Part shown: piece after piece, positions 13,317 to 26,883 of the stretch
How the letters are laid out: each line of letters opens with the position of its first letter
Position numbering within the stretch: the first letter of the stretch is position 1
Assembly (NCBI GenBank): GCA_963969595.1
Contig: OZ018410.1
Location: 20,880,913 to 20,944,912 of the forward strand
Direction of reading: 5' to 3'
Source: Neckera pumila
Lineage: Eukaryota > Streptophyta > Bryopsida > Hypnales > Neckeraceae
DNA: 64,000 nt
Made by a program: the position numbers and the translations under genes
Notes under the pieces: generated by a model
What the model was told of the DNA's origin: nothing
The model's input: only the letters and a program-made list of their open reading frames with translations
Databases searched by the model: none

Positions 13317-13480
13317 TTCCCCACCTAAAGGACCAAGATGTCCAATTTTGGCCTCAAGCTTTTGCCATTTGCGGGCTTTTTTTTTTCCAATGTGGTTAAT
13401 TTTTGGACCAATACGTGTAACACTCTTTAGTTTGACTCAAATTCAAAAATGATCATTTGAAAGGGTGAAATACCAATCAA
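13317..13480. mobile_element. Fragment of a TTAA-family element
   Basis: CCCCACCTAAAGGACCAAGATG matches one family terminus with small changes, followed by diverged interior. No matching opposite end was found. Confidence 0.35.
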
Positions 13481-13771
13481 GAGTTAGTAGGTATAAATTG
13501 CCCAATACACAAGAAAGACATCTTATATGATCTAAGGATTTAGCATCTTCTTCTCTAGAAAATATTCTAATTGCTTAAGTAGTGGTTTTCCACCTCCAAA
13601 TGGAGCATATAGTTATATTCAAATGATTCTTTTAAAAATTAGATGAAGATCATCTATTTTTCAATACAAATGAGCTTATTTTGACTATGCAAGACCTAGA
13701 AGTGCAATCATTCCACACCAGGTCATCACTTTGTTATGTAGAAGTCAAAGGACTCAATAAATTCAAGTATA

Positions 13772-13773
<2 letters not shown>

Positions 13774-13803
<30 letters not shown>
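13774..13803. repeat. (TTG)10 microsatellite
   Basis: Ten uninterrupted TTG triplets followed by CTG. Confidence 0.95.
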
Positions 13804-13899
13804 CTGTAAAAAAATTACCCTCTCAGTAAGGTTCTCTTATGTATATATTAAAACACTCACATAGTTAAAAATCTCTTTTGTACATATTATCTAATTCTT

Positions 13900-15444
13900 C
13901 TAATCCCAAAGGCCCTTTTTTTTGTCAAAAAACACTCAAAACTACCATTTCTATTGCATTGAGTGATTTGAGTTGCAAAAAAAACATTTCTTCTAGTATT
14001 GAACTATAGAATCTTACATTAAACTTGAACAACATGTGGAAAAAAATTTGTGAAGTTAACCTGTATAGATTGGAAGATTTAGCATTTGAAGTGATAAAAA
14101 TTCTTTTGGAGAGACATTGTCAACTTAGATTGTAAGAGTGAATCCTCTTAACTTCAATTTTCTATAGTTTGAAATTTTGATTTAGAAAAAATATTATATT
14201 AAAAAATTGAATTGAGGGTATTGAAAAAATTATTGATAATCTTTTATTTCATCCTTTTTAAAATTGTTAAGTAGAATTAGGTTAGAAATGGAAAGAGAAA
14301 CTAAATCATTATAGTCCTAAGATGGAATATAAATATGCAAATCTCAATGATGAGATTGATCTAACAAGCAAACTAACCCTGTGAAACTTTTTTTTTTTAA
14401 TTGTAAAATTTGAATTTAAAAACAAATCCAATACATTACTTTTTCACAAAAATGCTCTAAATTCCTGCAAAACTGTGTCTTTCTCATCAATTATCCACAG
14501 GATCATTGAATCAAAGATTTCTTAATACAAAAAAAAAATAATAAGGAATTTTTCTTTTTAAAATTTCAAATTTTTGTGATTGTATAAACCTGCCCGGGTT
14601 CAACAATTTTAAATTTTGTTGCACAATTTTAGTTTTTAATCCTAAATGCCCAAGACACCAAATTTTAGTGTCAACAAAACTTTGAAGTTAAATAAGACCT
14701 AAATAAGTTTCTGTTTTTAGTAATTTGTACTTTTGACAAACTCTTTTTTAAAGTCTAGTTTTAGCATCAAAAATCCAATTTTGAAAACAAATTATTATGA
14801 TTATTCTATTTAAGGTTTTGTACAAGGATACCCATTGCAATCTTGACTTTCCTTAGTGTTGAAGGCTCTTGGAAATGAGCCTTAAATACCCTAGATCTTG
14901 GAGAAAAAATCACACTAGAAATTCATTTAAAAAAATTGTAGAATAGATTTTGTAGAGAAGCCATGAATTGATTGGAGTTATGCATATTAGGCCCTTCAAA
15001 ATCATATTTTTTTGGTGACCAACTTTTTAGAATTGACATGCAAAAAGAGAATTGAAAGATTTTCATAGTTTTAATACCCTCATGATCAAACATTATAATC
15101 TTTCAATCCTTAAATGATATTGTCGTGTTTTCTTTTCCTATGTGATCAAGAATCTAGCATGTCTAGTTTGAATATGCACAGTGACAATTAAAAAAAAATC
15201 GATTCAACTTATAAAAATGTTGGCTTTTTGTTCAATTTAGGACAAATTTCAAAAAGCTCAAAACAGGCCTTTTGCATTGAGGAATTAAGGCACATTTTGA
15301 AATAAAAATTATATTTCTAGAAAGAAAAGCTGTTATTTTATCTTGAAAAAAAGTTTCCAAAAATTACACCAAGAATTGAGATCATATAAGCCTACCTGAG
15401 TTTCCATTTATATATTGAGGGAACTTTGGGACTTTAGAAGTTAA
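13900..15444. mobile_element. Long, decayed TTAA-family element
   Basis: The left end CTAATCCCAAAGGCCC is followed by the ACTCAAAACTACCATTTC block. The right end is GGGACTTTAGAAG-TTAA, preceded by the family's ATAAGCCTACCTGAGTTTCC block. At about 1.55 kb it is roughly 600 bp longer than its relatives. The excess lies around 14636-15240, beginning TTAATCCTAAATGCCC, and is probably a further insertion whose right edge I cannot place. Confidence 0.6.
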
Positions 15445-16329
15445 ACATTCTTGTAATAAGAGTTATTCTATGCATAGGATGAAAATAATTCTTGTACAAA
15501 GAAATTATTTTAGAAAATTTAAATAATTATTTTTTAAATAATAAAACTTTAGACTTTCAATCCAATATGTTTAAAAGTCTCATACAACCAAGGTATGCTC
15601 TCTATTTGAGCAAAAACATTATTCAAAAATACATCAATATTTTTTTAAATTATTTAGAGATGGTTTATTATAAAAATTATTGGGATATTGATATTGGCAA
15701 AAAAAAGTCCACAATCTAGAGATAATGGGTACACAATAGTTAGGATTGAATTGTGGCAAGAAGCATGAAAGGATATCTTGAACCTCAAAGGTCCTAGAAT
15801 ATTCAATTTTTATATGCTATGTATGGAATGAACGATGAATGTTATTTTCATACTAAAGGCTCCAATATTATTTATACATTGTCAATGCCACTCAATTTTT
15901 TGAAAATATAAAACTTCAAATATGTGAAGTTGTGAATTTTTAAACTTTTCAACTAACAAGTTTTTAAAATTATACATTATTTGTATAGTTTTAATTTATG
16001 AACTATGTGTACCTAAAATAAGTCTTTAGTCTTTGACTATATTTATTTGTTAACAAATCCAACCATATAGTTACTCCTTTAGTTAACTTGGTAGAGTATA
16101 TCCTCCTAAACTTTCAAAGTAAGAAACCTTATCAATTGCAAGATTATGATGTTTGAATTCCAACTCTTCTCTAGTGGTTAGGTTCCATCTTTCAATCTTT
16201 TTAACCAAAAAATGTGTACACCTTACAATTTGCATTTCTCCATAAATGTATTGAAGAAATAAATCGGGAATACATATAAAAACATTCAACAAATATACCT
16301 TATATTCATGTTTGAAAAAAGTAGTAAAT
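15445..16329. other. AT-rich spacer without recognised gene
   Basis: The open frames of 75 and 87 codons have no recognisable features. Nothing else was seen. Confidence 0.5.
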
Positions 16330-16871
16330 AGAAAGAAGTAAAACATCGTTAAAATACGAAATTGTTAAGAATTTAGTTATAGAATTAGAAATTTCCAATC
16401 CCAACAATTGTAGTATTGTAATATTGTAATAAATAGTCTTCATCCTTTTATTTTATTTTATTTTTTTTCAAAAGTTTTGAAAATGGACTTCCAAATGTAG
16501 GTTTGATTTGAGATTTGATAATTGACCGCAAATTAGAACTTCCTTTATAACTTTCAACTTGTTAATTGAAGTAGAATAATTCTAAGCTTTCAAAGTATAT
16601 ATAAATCTTAAAAAATTAAGCTCAAGATTTTTATCAATCTTAAAAGTGTTGTTTTCAACTGCCTGGCTATCCATAATGAGAAAGAATGCACATAGCATAG
16701 AAGAACTTTTTAATCAAGTAGTCAAATGTTATGAAAATTTTTGCGCCTTAAAGCTACTCCTTGACCACATGCTATATAAATTTTGAAGGAAAAAACATAA
16801 GTTTTTATTCATAGATGGATGACCAAAAACACTATGTTGTCAAAGATGCTACTTGGTCCTTTATTGGTTAA
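16330..16871. mobile_element. One-ended fragment of a TTAA-family element
   Basis: Ends GGTCCTTTATTGG-TTAA and shares its interior with the subfamily at 2164 and 58642, including AGAAAGAAGTA, the rows around CCAATCCCAACAATTGTAG, and the text on the reverse of 4325-5269. The opposite terminus is missing, so the left boundary is approximate. Confidence 0.5.
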
Positions 16872-17187
16872 TTTGTAAATTGGCAAATTAATAAAAAAAT
16901 AACGTAGTTTGCTAATTTGAGAACATAAAAATTCATAAATTTGGTATACATTAATTTTTTATATTTAATTTTTTGAATTTGATATTTCAATCATTTTAAA
17001 ATTTTAAAATAAAATAGTGTTTCTCTTTTGAATACTTTATATTTGAATTAGCTACTTGTAATACCAAAGATCATCGCAAATGTAATAGTGTCACATAGGA
17101 ATAGCAATAAGGACAAAGATATAAGGATTACTGTTATTTTTACAATAGGGCTCCATTGCTCTCTTTACTAAAAAGTATGATTGACTT

Positions 17188-17975
17188 ATAAACCCGTAAA
17201 GTCCCAAGGCCATTTTTTGGTCATTTCAAAAAACACTCAAAATTACCATTTCTAGTGTGTTTGTCCATAAAAATAGGAAAAACATTTTTCTTACAATTTA
17301 ACCGTAGGATCTTGTACATCTCTTGTCTTAGATCATTCAAAGTTGAAAGAAAGGTTTTTTTGAATCAGTTGTCTTGCAAATTTGCATGACTTTGACTGCC
17401 ATTTGTAGAATTTTCTTGCACTATAGACTTTGAATTTTAAAAAAAATATTGTATTGAAGAATTTGGTTGAAACTCTAGGAGAAAAGTTTCAAAAAAATAT
17501 ACTTGATTTCCAATCTTTAAGAAATTGTTAAGTTGGAGTATGTCTCAAATTGAAAGAAGATCTAAATCACTAATATTGTAGCTTTAAGATGGAATTGAAA
17601 TACAATAATTCCAATGGCAAGATTGTTCTAGCAAGCAAGTTTAACCTTGCTTAACAATTTTTTTGAACAATTGCAAAAATTGCATTCAAAAATGAACTCT
17701 TCAAAGATCATTCTTCAAGAAGATGCTTAGATTGCCTAAAAAACAAGATTGTCCATAACTTTCTCATTATAGATAGAATATAACCAAATAGAATGAATCA
17801 AAACTTCACATGTAGACAAAACTATAGAATTTTAGAATTTTTAGAATTTTTTTTTTTTGACTTTTTGTGAATTTTTTTGTATTGCCCGCCAACCTCTTTT
17901 TTTAGCTAATTGTGCCATAAATTTTATTCTTGAGCACCAATTGAAAAAAATTGTATTCCCAGGATGCTTAGGCAA
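17188..17975. mobile_element. TTAA-family element truncated at one end
   Basis: Begins TAAACCCGTAAAGTCCCAAGG, with the CACTCAAAATTACCATTTC block next. It runs through the shared interior to GAGCACCAATTGAAAAAAAT and then stops before the second terminus. Confidence 0.6.
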
Positions 17976-19468
17976 TACAAATTTGTTTAATTAATTCAAA
18001 TTTAGAAGATTTAATATTTATAATTTTTTTAATTAAACAAAATGACAAAAATCTTTATAAAAGAAATTCATTTGCTAAATGATAGACAATACAAACAATT
18101 TCTAAGGAATTGGACTGACTTCACTAGTTTTTCAATAAAAATTGTATAAGAGAAAGCTTTTTCTACTTCATGCATAAATGGAATCACATTTGTGAACTTT
18201 CAATAAACAATAGGACAAGTGAATGTTGACATAATCCTTAAATGTACAATATTGAAGCTACTCGACTATTTTGGTTTTTGTCCATGTGTTCATCTATGGT
18301 ACTTTAGAACTTTTGCCTTTTGAACTTATAAAGATCGCCAACCCACTTACTTATCTCAAAACCACTTGCTAAGGTTGTTTCCGAACATGCAAAGTTGTCT
18401 AAGCACGTGCCAAAAGTTTAACATCTCTACATTCAAAACTCTTCAAATCAATATTGATAAATGAAAGGCTTAAAACAATCCTTTAAAAGTTATTTGTAAT
18501 GCTAATAGAATGGTAAATAATAAAATTTGGATAGTGAAGGCTTTTTCATTTCAAGTCCATTAAAATTTTACAAAATTCAAACACAATACAACAAGTGAAC
18601 TAATTATCTATTTGATTTTTAAATTGGATCATTCCAAAATTATAAATTTACAAATTTACAAATTTAGAGGTATAAACTACAATTTTTAAAATTTAAAATC
18701 TTGCAATTGTAATTTTATAAATTTAGAGATTTAGAAATTTGATATTCACAAATTTACAAATTTATGAATTTTGAATATTGAAATAAAAAATTTAAAAATC
18801 TATAATCTTCAACATTTAGAATTTTTGTTATTATAAGTTGATCTTAATTGTCATTTTGAAGAGCAATAATGTCCAAATGTAGCAACATCACTAATCCTTT
18901 TATTTATACAAGACAAACTACCATTTGTATTTTTGTCACCAAAAATAGTATATAGAATATAATTGATAGAAAAAACTACTTCAAAATTAAAAGTATACCA
19001 TATATACATGTTTGAAATATTAAAAATTTAATCAAATGTAAGATTTGACAATTTACAAATTTACAAACTATAATTTTTAAAACTTAAGTTAAAAATTACA
19101 AACTAAAATTCTACAAATAATTGTAGTGATAATTTTTAGGTCAAAAATTTGATTAGCCAATTTTTTGAGTGTATTAGTTTCCAAAACAAAAGTTGCAAAG
19201 ATTTGGAATTAAAAGAGAGGTTCATTTTGCCACCATAGAGTCCACATCTATTCTTTGTTTTTTTAATTGAAAGAGTTGAAAAGTAATTTGAGGAAACCAA
19301 TGGCAACATTTGGAATTCACTTAATTTCCAAAATAGAAGTATAAAAATTTGGATTGGAATTTGGATTTGAAAAAATATGAGAGTTGAAAGGGTCCACTTT
19401 ACATCTATAAGGCCGGAGCTTTGGGATTTATATATTTACAGATATAGAATTCAACGCCAGCCAAGACT
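17976..19468. other. AT-rich spacer with simple A/T-rich repetition
   Basis: No gene. Around 18640-18790 the phrase ACAAATTTACAAATTTA and variants recur, giving locally simple sequence. Confidence 0.5.
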
Positions 19469-20054
19469 TTAACCCCTAAAGTCCCATTGTCCCTACGGGG
19501 GACAAAATGGATTTTGGGCAGGTTCCTATGAGTTCAATTTTTAATGAAACTTTCTGAAACTTTCCCATAAGATAGAAAAACTTATTAGCTTTTGGGGAAT
19601 GTAATTTTTATTTCAATCGGTGCCCGAAAGCAAAAGTTATGCCCAAATAAGCTCAAAACAGGGGAGAAGGGGCAGCAAAAAAATTTTGCAAAAAATTTAA
19701 TTTAATTTTTTTAATTTTTTTTCCGTATAGATTATATTTTTGCCTATTTGGGAAGCTTTGATTCATTTCATTTGGACTTTTTATGAGAAAGTTATGGACA
19801 ATCTTGTTTTTCGGGCAATGAGAGCATCTTCTTGAAAAAAACTTTTTCTTTCACTTTGAATGCTGATATCTTTCAATCCGTACGGTCAAACATCACAAAA
19901 TTTTTACTACATGATCTGTAAAAAGTGTAGTATAAGATCCTACGGTTATTTTCTAAAAAAAAATATTTTTTCTCATCTTTTAGATGAACGCAACAAAAGT
20001 AGCAGTTTTGAGTGATTTTTGACAGAAAAATGGCCTTGGGACTTTAGGGGTTAA
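19469..20054. mobile_element. Short TTAA-flanked DNA transposon
   Basis: TTAA-CCCCTAAAGTCCC at the left and GGGACTTTAGGGG-TTAA at the right, a perfect terminal inverted repeat of 13 bp plus TTAA. At 586 bp it is a shortened, little-decayed version of the family. It carries the subterminal hairpin GTCCCTACGGGGGAC. Confidence 0.85.
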
Positions 20055-21693
20055 ACCCCAAAAAGTGAGCTCACATCTATTTTTCAAATTTCATTTTGTA
20101 AGTACCTACTAATGTAGTACTTCATATTTATTTTCTAGAGATGTGATGTATTCTACTTGTTGTAAAAACTTTCACATTATTTTGGAAAAAAATTGATTTA
20201 TCATGAAATTTAAATTTATCATGAATTTTAGTATAAAAAGTGAAACAATTTATATCAAATGCAATGGATGCTTAAATTTTTCTAAAAATCTCTCTATAAT
20301 TTAAATTAAAGTATAAATATCATGGTATCTTTTATTTTATTATGTCATTTCAAAATTAGAAAACCAAGCACTTAGTGGTTGCAAATTCATTATTCAAAAT
20401 TGTTGGTCAATACTTTAGAAGATTTCTATTTTTTAAATAGAATCATAAATGAAAAACTGAAGGGTGTCAATGAAAAATTTATTACCAATAGAAATCTAAT
20501 GTTTTTTATACTCTAGTAATATCTATGTGAAAATTTCCACTGCCAAGGTCTCCCAATCCAAGAAATAGGCCTTCAAACCTTCAATCAGGCATCACTTGGT
20601 AGCATAGAGAGCATCAAAGCCCTAGTGAGTACGAAGAACATATTTTTGTTGTCTTTCAGATTTTAAATAACCTTTTATTACTACATGACTTTTGGTCACT
20701 TCTTTCTTCAAATCTCTAGGTTGCCAACTTTGTTGCTGTCTCTTATAGCTAGGCCAAAAAATAAAAAATTTACTCCAAAAATAAGTCAACATGGGAAGCA
20801 AGAGATCTTAAAATTTTCCATTAAAATTTATTAAATACTTAAAAACTTATAGGATATTTGGAAATTATGACACACAATTTTTTCCTATCACAATGCATTA
20901 AAATGAAGTGTTTTGATGAACTTGACATTTGAAAAGGTTTCAACTAAATTCACAATGTATCAGTAACAATGTTCAAGGTTAGCATACCAAATAATTATTT
21001 AAGGTTGGTGAATGTGATTTGGTAGATGCTTAAAATAGAAAGGTTCATTTTCTCCTAATGAATTCATAAAAACAATGATATCTCATCAAAATTGGCATCG
21101 AACTATAGAATTTTTGTTCTTCTAACCACTAGCTATGGTACTTGATTTTTGTCATGTAAGAAAATAAAAATATTTTCTTAAAACTTTCAATCTTCTCTTG
21201 GAAAAAAATTAGATGACTTCAATGTATGATTGAATTTATCACATGCAGTCTAAAAAATAGTAAACAATAGTTCTATAGAAAAATTTTCAACTATACACTA
21301 GAAAAAATATATCATGGTCTATATTGTTGTGAAGCTCATTTTATAATTATAGCTAAGCCTCAATATCATAGTAGAATTGGTCAACCATATTTTCACTCAA
21401 TCTTAACCTATCGAGCAAGTGATATTCAATTTTAAAGTGTTTTCATTACTAAGATTAGAAAAATAATCAACACTCGCTACACTTTGTAAGAAATGGAGAT
21501 GAAGATTTCTAAAATGAAATGTTTCCAACATTTGAAGTTTAAAAAAATTGATTTAACTAGAAAGCAAATATTCATTTTCACATGTCTTTTCCCCAAATGC
21601 ATTCAAAAAATGAGAAAAAGTGATGAAAAAGAGATTTAGGGGAATCAATACGATATTTAACTAGTACCAACAAAGAGTAAACCATTCCATACA
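20055..21693. other. AT-rich spacer without recognised gene
   Basis: No open frame or motif of note. Confidence 0.5.
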
Positions 21694-23465
21694 TTAACCC
21701 CTAAAGGACCAAGGCCTTTTTTCTGTCAAAAAACACTCAAAACTACCATTTCTATAGCAAAAAGTTAAAAAAACTGAAAATTATTTTCTGTGCACATGTA
21801 ATCGTAGGATCTTACACCTAACTAGTATGAAAATGTGTGAAAAAAAATTTAGAATTTTTGACCACACAGATTGCAAGATATTTGCATTTAACTCCTAAGT
21901 GCCTAAGCCTTTCCAAGTGTGTCTTTCCTTTGAAAAAAGAACATGAGCTTATAGTTATCTCCAATGAAGCAAATTGTTTTTTTTTCAAAATCTAACCATA
22001 TAGATGTTTAGAGAGCTTGCTTATTAGAGTGCTTACCAATTTTGAGTGTAAAATTGCATAGGAGTTGTAAGATTATAACAAGAGAAATATAAATATCCTA
22101 TTTTTAGTATGCTACCCCTCCCCACAATGTTTGAGAAATTTGCATATAAGAATTTTTTTAAGGGGGGGTTGGATGTGACATGAACAATTTGAAATTGAGT
22201 CAGCACATCAAAATGCACTTCTAAAAAACTTAAGTTCAAATAAAGAGCTATCAAACTCATTACACAATCCACCTTGTAATTGTTGAAACACAATTTTATT
22301 TTATAAGTAGAAATTGTAAATAACTCCAGATCAACACTTGCATATTTAAATTTTCAACGGTGAAGATCATGAAAACACTTTACTCTTTCCATTGGGACCA
22401 TTTTCAAAGCAAATGGATAAATACAACTTTTTAGATCTCAAATCAAGTGAAATTGGCAAGCCTTGTTTAAAGCCGCAAAATCAAGTAAAATTTGCAAGCT
22501 TTATTCTTCTACTAATGATACATATATGCCTTTGAGGACCTCTCAAAAATCAAATATTTACCTTTTTTAGTGAAAAATAAAAATTTCCAACTATTAACCT
22601 TCAATACTGCCCGTAAAAAAATATTAACTGGTCAAAGAAATTTAACTGCCCATGCCAAACGAACCTGAAATTTTGGAGCGACTATATTTGGTCGCTCAAG
22701 CAGTTAAGGATTAAAGTGAAAAAAAAAAGTTTTTCAGCACATTGCGGGACTAGATTATTTGACTTCCAACCTTTTTGACTTAAATTTTTTGCACTACAGA
22801 GATTTGAGCTCTAAATCTTTATGGTGGAGAATTGAGTTGAGAATCTAGGAAAAAAAAAGGAAAACTCAAAAAAACTTAATTTTCATACTTTAAAAAATTG
22901 CTAAGTAGAAATAGATACAAGATAGAAGGAAAATCTAAAATACTGATATGTTTTATATGGTATTAAAATGCACTAATATAAATGGTGAGATTATTCTAGA
23001 AAAAGGACTAAACCATGTGGAACGTTTTTTTTGAAAAATTGTAAAAATTGTAAAAATTGCATTCAAATTTGAATCCTACAAGTTATTTTTTTCAAGAAGA
23101 TGCTTTAAGTGCCCAAAAAATAAGATTGTCCATAACTTTCTCATAACAAATCCAAACGGAATGAATCAAAGCCTTCCAGATAGACAAAAATATAATCTAT
23201 GTGAAAAAAAAAAAATTAAAAAAAATTAATTTTTGGTAAAAAAAATTTGGTGCCCCCTCTCTTCTATTTTGAGCTTGTTTGGGCATAACTTTTGTTTCCA
23301 AGCACCAATTGAAAAAAAAAATTATATTCCCACGAAGCTTGTCAGTTTTTCTATCTTCCAAAAAGTTTCAAAAAATAAAAAAATCAAGACAAAAATTCAG
23401 CCAGTAGGTACGTGCCCGAAATCCCATTTATTTGTTGAACAGACACTTGGTCCTTTGGAGGTTAA
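21694..23465. mobile_element. TTAA-family element interrupted by a different TTAA element
   Basis: TTAA-CCCCTAAAGGACC at the left and GGTCCTTTGGAGG-TTAA at the right. The interior matches 6545-7471 until 21888, resumes at 22711 in the phrase AAAGTGAAAAA, and then continues to the end. Without the insert it is about 0.95 kb. The 102- and 73-codon frames near its right end are not genes. Confidence 0.8.
21888..22714. mobile_element. Nested element of a second TTAA-target family
   Basis: Flanked by TTAA on both sides. Imperfect inverted termini: CTCCTAAGTGCCTAAGCC inward from the left and ATCCTTAACTGCTTGAGC inward from the right. The 0.83-kb interior does not resemble the common TTAA family, so I treat it as a related but separate family with the same target. 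Confidence 0.6.
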
Positions 23466-24157
23466 AGTAGATGCTTGTTTAGTAGGTGCGCCTAGAATCT
23501 CAACAATAATGGAGGCAACAAAGGGTCTAGTGTGTTGGTGAAAGAAAACTGAAAAATGCATTTTGAAATTTTTATTAACTTCCAAATAACCTTTGGAGTA
23601 CAAGACATTGAATTTCAAGTATTAATAGGCATTTCACTTATTGATACTCTTGAGAAGTTAGGACGCTAAGTGGAATAGTGCAGGATTGAAGTTTCATAAG
23701 CATTGAGCTTAGAAATAAAAAATCTCAATACATATAGCTTCCATATTTTTTTACTTAGGGAATGAGAATTATAACATTATTAACCATCGAAATCCTCTTC
23801 CCCTAGCTAGAGGTATAATTTGCCCCTAGATACATAGGGGGGGGGATTAAGTCATTATCATATAGATGAGATTGGTTGGGCTGCGGGTAATTCCTTATTG
23901 GATTGTCAATGTTGGAGGACAGGTTTGGTGAGTTGGCCCATCCTGTAATAAGAATTTTGATTAAAAAAGAAAGTGTATACAAGATTTATCCTAAGCTGAA
24001 TAATTATTTGTTAAGTAGCCCACAATAGGCAAGCTTTAATTTAAAATTTTCTAGTGATAGGAGACTCCATTTATGGAAAATAGAAGGCTTCCTACTCTAA
24101 AGCTCTAGGATGTTATATTTGGATTGTTGATGTTTGAATGTGACATTGATTTGGGAT
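23466..24157. other. AT-rich spacer without recognised gene
   Basis: Nothing recognised, apart from a run of ten G at about 23839. Confidence 0.5.
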
Positions 24158-24710
24158 TTAACCCCTAAAATCCTGAGGCCATTATTCTGTCAAAAACCAC
24201 TTAATATTGCCATGCCTATTGCATTCATCCAAGAAAGCAAAAAAAATGTTTTTTTTTAAGAATCTAACCATGATATCTTATACTTCACTTGTTTGAGATC
24301 ATGCGATAAAAATTTCATCAAATTTGACTGTACGGATTGGAAGATATTAGCATTCAAAGTCGGACAAAAAGTTTTTTTCAAGAACATGCTTAGATTGCCC
24401 AAAAAAACAAGATTGTCCATAATTTTCTCATCACTAGTCTAAATAGAATGAATTAAAGTTTCACATGTAAACAAAAGAAAAATATTTTGACTTTTTGTGA
24501 TTTTTTTTTGGGCTGCCTACCGACCTCCATTATTGGCTTTTTGTGCCATAACTTTTGCTTCCGGGCACCGATTGAAAAGAAAATAATATGCCCAAGAAGC
24601 TTATGTATTTTTCTAGCTTCGCAAAAAATTTAAAAAAATTATGATGAATATTGAGACCGTATGAGCCTAACCAGAAGTTGCATTTTGGCCAATGGGACTT
24701 TAGGGATTAA
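24158..24710. mobile_element. Short TTAA-flanked DNA transposon
   Basis: TTAA-CCCCTAAAATCCTG at the left and GGGACTTTAGGGA-TTAA at the right, 553 bp. Same interior landmarks as 19469-20054 but in reverse orientation. Confidence 0.8.
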
Positions 24711-25974
24711 GATTATAAGAATAAAAAAATGTGTTGAAAATTGAATTGGTTGTATACTTAAAGAACTATAAATTGAATATGTTATGTATAAGGTCTTCAT
24801 AAATATAAAAAGTGTATTCTTCACCATCTAAACAATATTTGCACCATGTAGAATGCAGTTTGTATGTGTTGTCATGAAAAATTAATAGTGCGTTCTTATT
24901 CAATCTCAAAAAAGTAAACCTAATTTTAATTTCAAAAATCCAAAATTTAATTTTGGTGAATTTTTAAATTTATATTTTATATTTTTCTCATGGTAATTGA
25001 TTGAAAATCATTGAAGATAAAATCACAATTTAATTGCATAGGTATCATCAATGGATAACATCAATATATACTCAGTCTTTCCTTCTAGAATCAATCTAAA
25101 ACTGTTTCAAAATTAATTCTATTGGCAATTTGATATTGTATTCAAATTTTTTGAAGTATATAATTTATGTATTGCATATAATGATATACTAATTGCATAT
25201 ATATTGCAAATAGAGGCCAGAGATAGGGGAAATTTGTGCATAACAAATCAAAAGAATGCTTATCACACTCTAAGATTTCATCAAGTCTAGTCAGATGAAA
25301 TAATTGGATCATATTTTCTAGGATGAAAATGTGACAGATTTTGTGATACTACGCACCTTAATGTATTAAAAATCCACACAATTGGACCAATAATATGCTA
25401 ACCAATGTTTATCAATACATTTAAAGCAAAAATTCAAAATTCCTTCTAAATTGATTGTAGATTGAATATTAGACAGTGATTTCAAAAGATCATTTTCTCT
25501 TTTAATTATAATGTTAAGGTCTCATTATGATGATTTCAAAAAGATTCTTATCATGGCTATTTTTTGAAGTTGATTTTGAATGGTCATTTTTGAATTAGAG
25601 CTAACTTACCTCTTAGAGGTGAATCATAGATTTTATCTTTAAATTATGGAAAGTCAACTAATTTGTGCAATAATTCAATGAGTATGTTTTATTGCTATGT
25701 ATTAGTAGTGGATTTCAAATTTCTAAATGTGAGCTAATAATATATAGTGGCACAAATAAGCCAAAATAAAACTATAGCACAAATATGATGGTCAATCTAT
25801 TAGAAGATTTGAAAAGAAGATTTTTTTTTTCATTTTCTATTGAAAAATGACAATGTCATTAAAATAACAAGTAACTACTTTATAAAAGGTTATGTCTATA
25901 GAGCACTAGAAATATGGGAAATAGAATGATGAATAAAAAACAATAGATTGCTCATTTTTCATTTTATTCATTTT
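24711..25974. other. AT-rich spacer without recognised gene
   Basis: No gene, repeat terminus or structured motif recognised. Confidence 0.5.
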
Positions 25975-26883
25975 TTAACCCCTAAAGGACCAAGGGGCCC
26001 AACTTAGGCTTTTTGAGAACTCGGGAAGGCTCTATTGACTTTATATTTGGGATTTTTGCATGAAATTTTTACTATAGATTCTAATCAACATAATCTATAT
26101 GTGAAGCTTTAGTTCCTGTCATTCTAATAAATATTGCAAAGTTAGAAGTTTTTTTCAATTTCAATGTCAAATAAGGAAGCAAAAATGTATTAGACTAAAA
26201 CATTAATAATTTTTTGGAGGGGATTGCATAGATTGATACCTATTCAAAAACATTTGAATAAGTCAATTTCAAATAGTGAGGTAAAAATTATAATGAGTTT
26301 TATTTTGCAGTAATGAAGGTAGAAAAAGCATATAAAGTCGTCTTTTGCTCTTGACTTTGAAAGTTTTCAAATAAAATAATAAAGGATACAAATCATTTAC
26401 TAGACCATTCTCAACAATGCAATTAACAATTCTCAAATTCTTCTAGAATGTATTAGCATATTAGTTTTATCTTTCATTCAATAGTACCTTCCACTGTACA
26501 ATTTCAAAAAAAAAAAATGAAAATGAAAGTTATTTTGGTTAGTATTTTTTAAATATATTTTGAACCCATTTTACATTCTATTGACCAAAAAGCACAAGTT
26601 ATATGACACCCTTGTTTTTTTCTAAAAATTTTGAAAGGCAAAATTGCACCTTTTGGAAGGGCTAGAAAAGCATACATTTTGAAGTTTCAGCACATTGAAC
26701 TTGCAATTGGTGAGGATATTGATTCTAAAATTTTGGGACAATGTACTTGAACAAGTTAATCAAAGGATCCTATGGTTGGATTTGTTAAAAAAATAAATAT
26801 TGATGAAGATTTTGACCTTGCTTAGGAGACGAGTATTTTGAAGTAGTTTTGGCTTCTAAACATGAAAGAATTTTAGGGGTTAA
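25975..26883. mobile_element. TTAA-flanked DNA transposon, diverged subfamily
   Basis: TTAA-CCCCTAAAGGACC at the left and AATTTTAGGGG-TTAA at the right, 0.91 kb. The interior differs from the main subfamily although the termini are well conserved. Confidence 0.75.

Noticed and set aside
23233..23541. 102-codon frame as a gene
   Set aside because: It runs through the end of a TTAA-family transposon and its flank, and the same sequence in other copies is not open.
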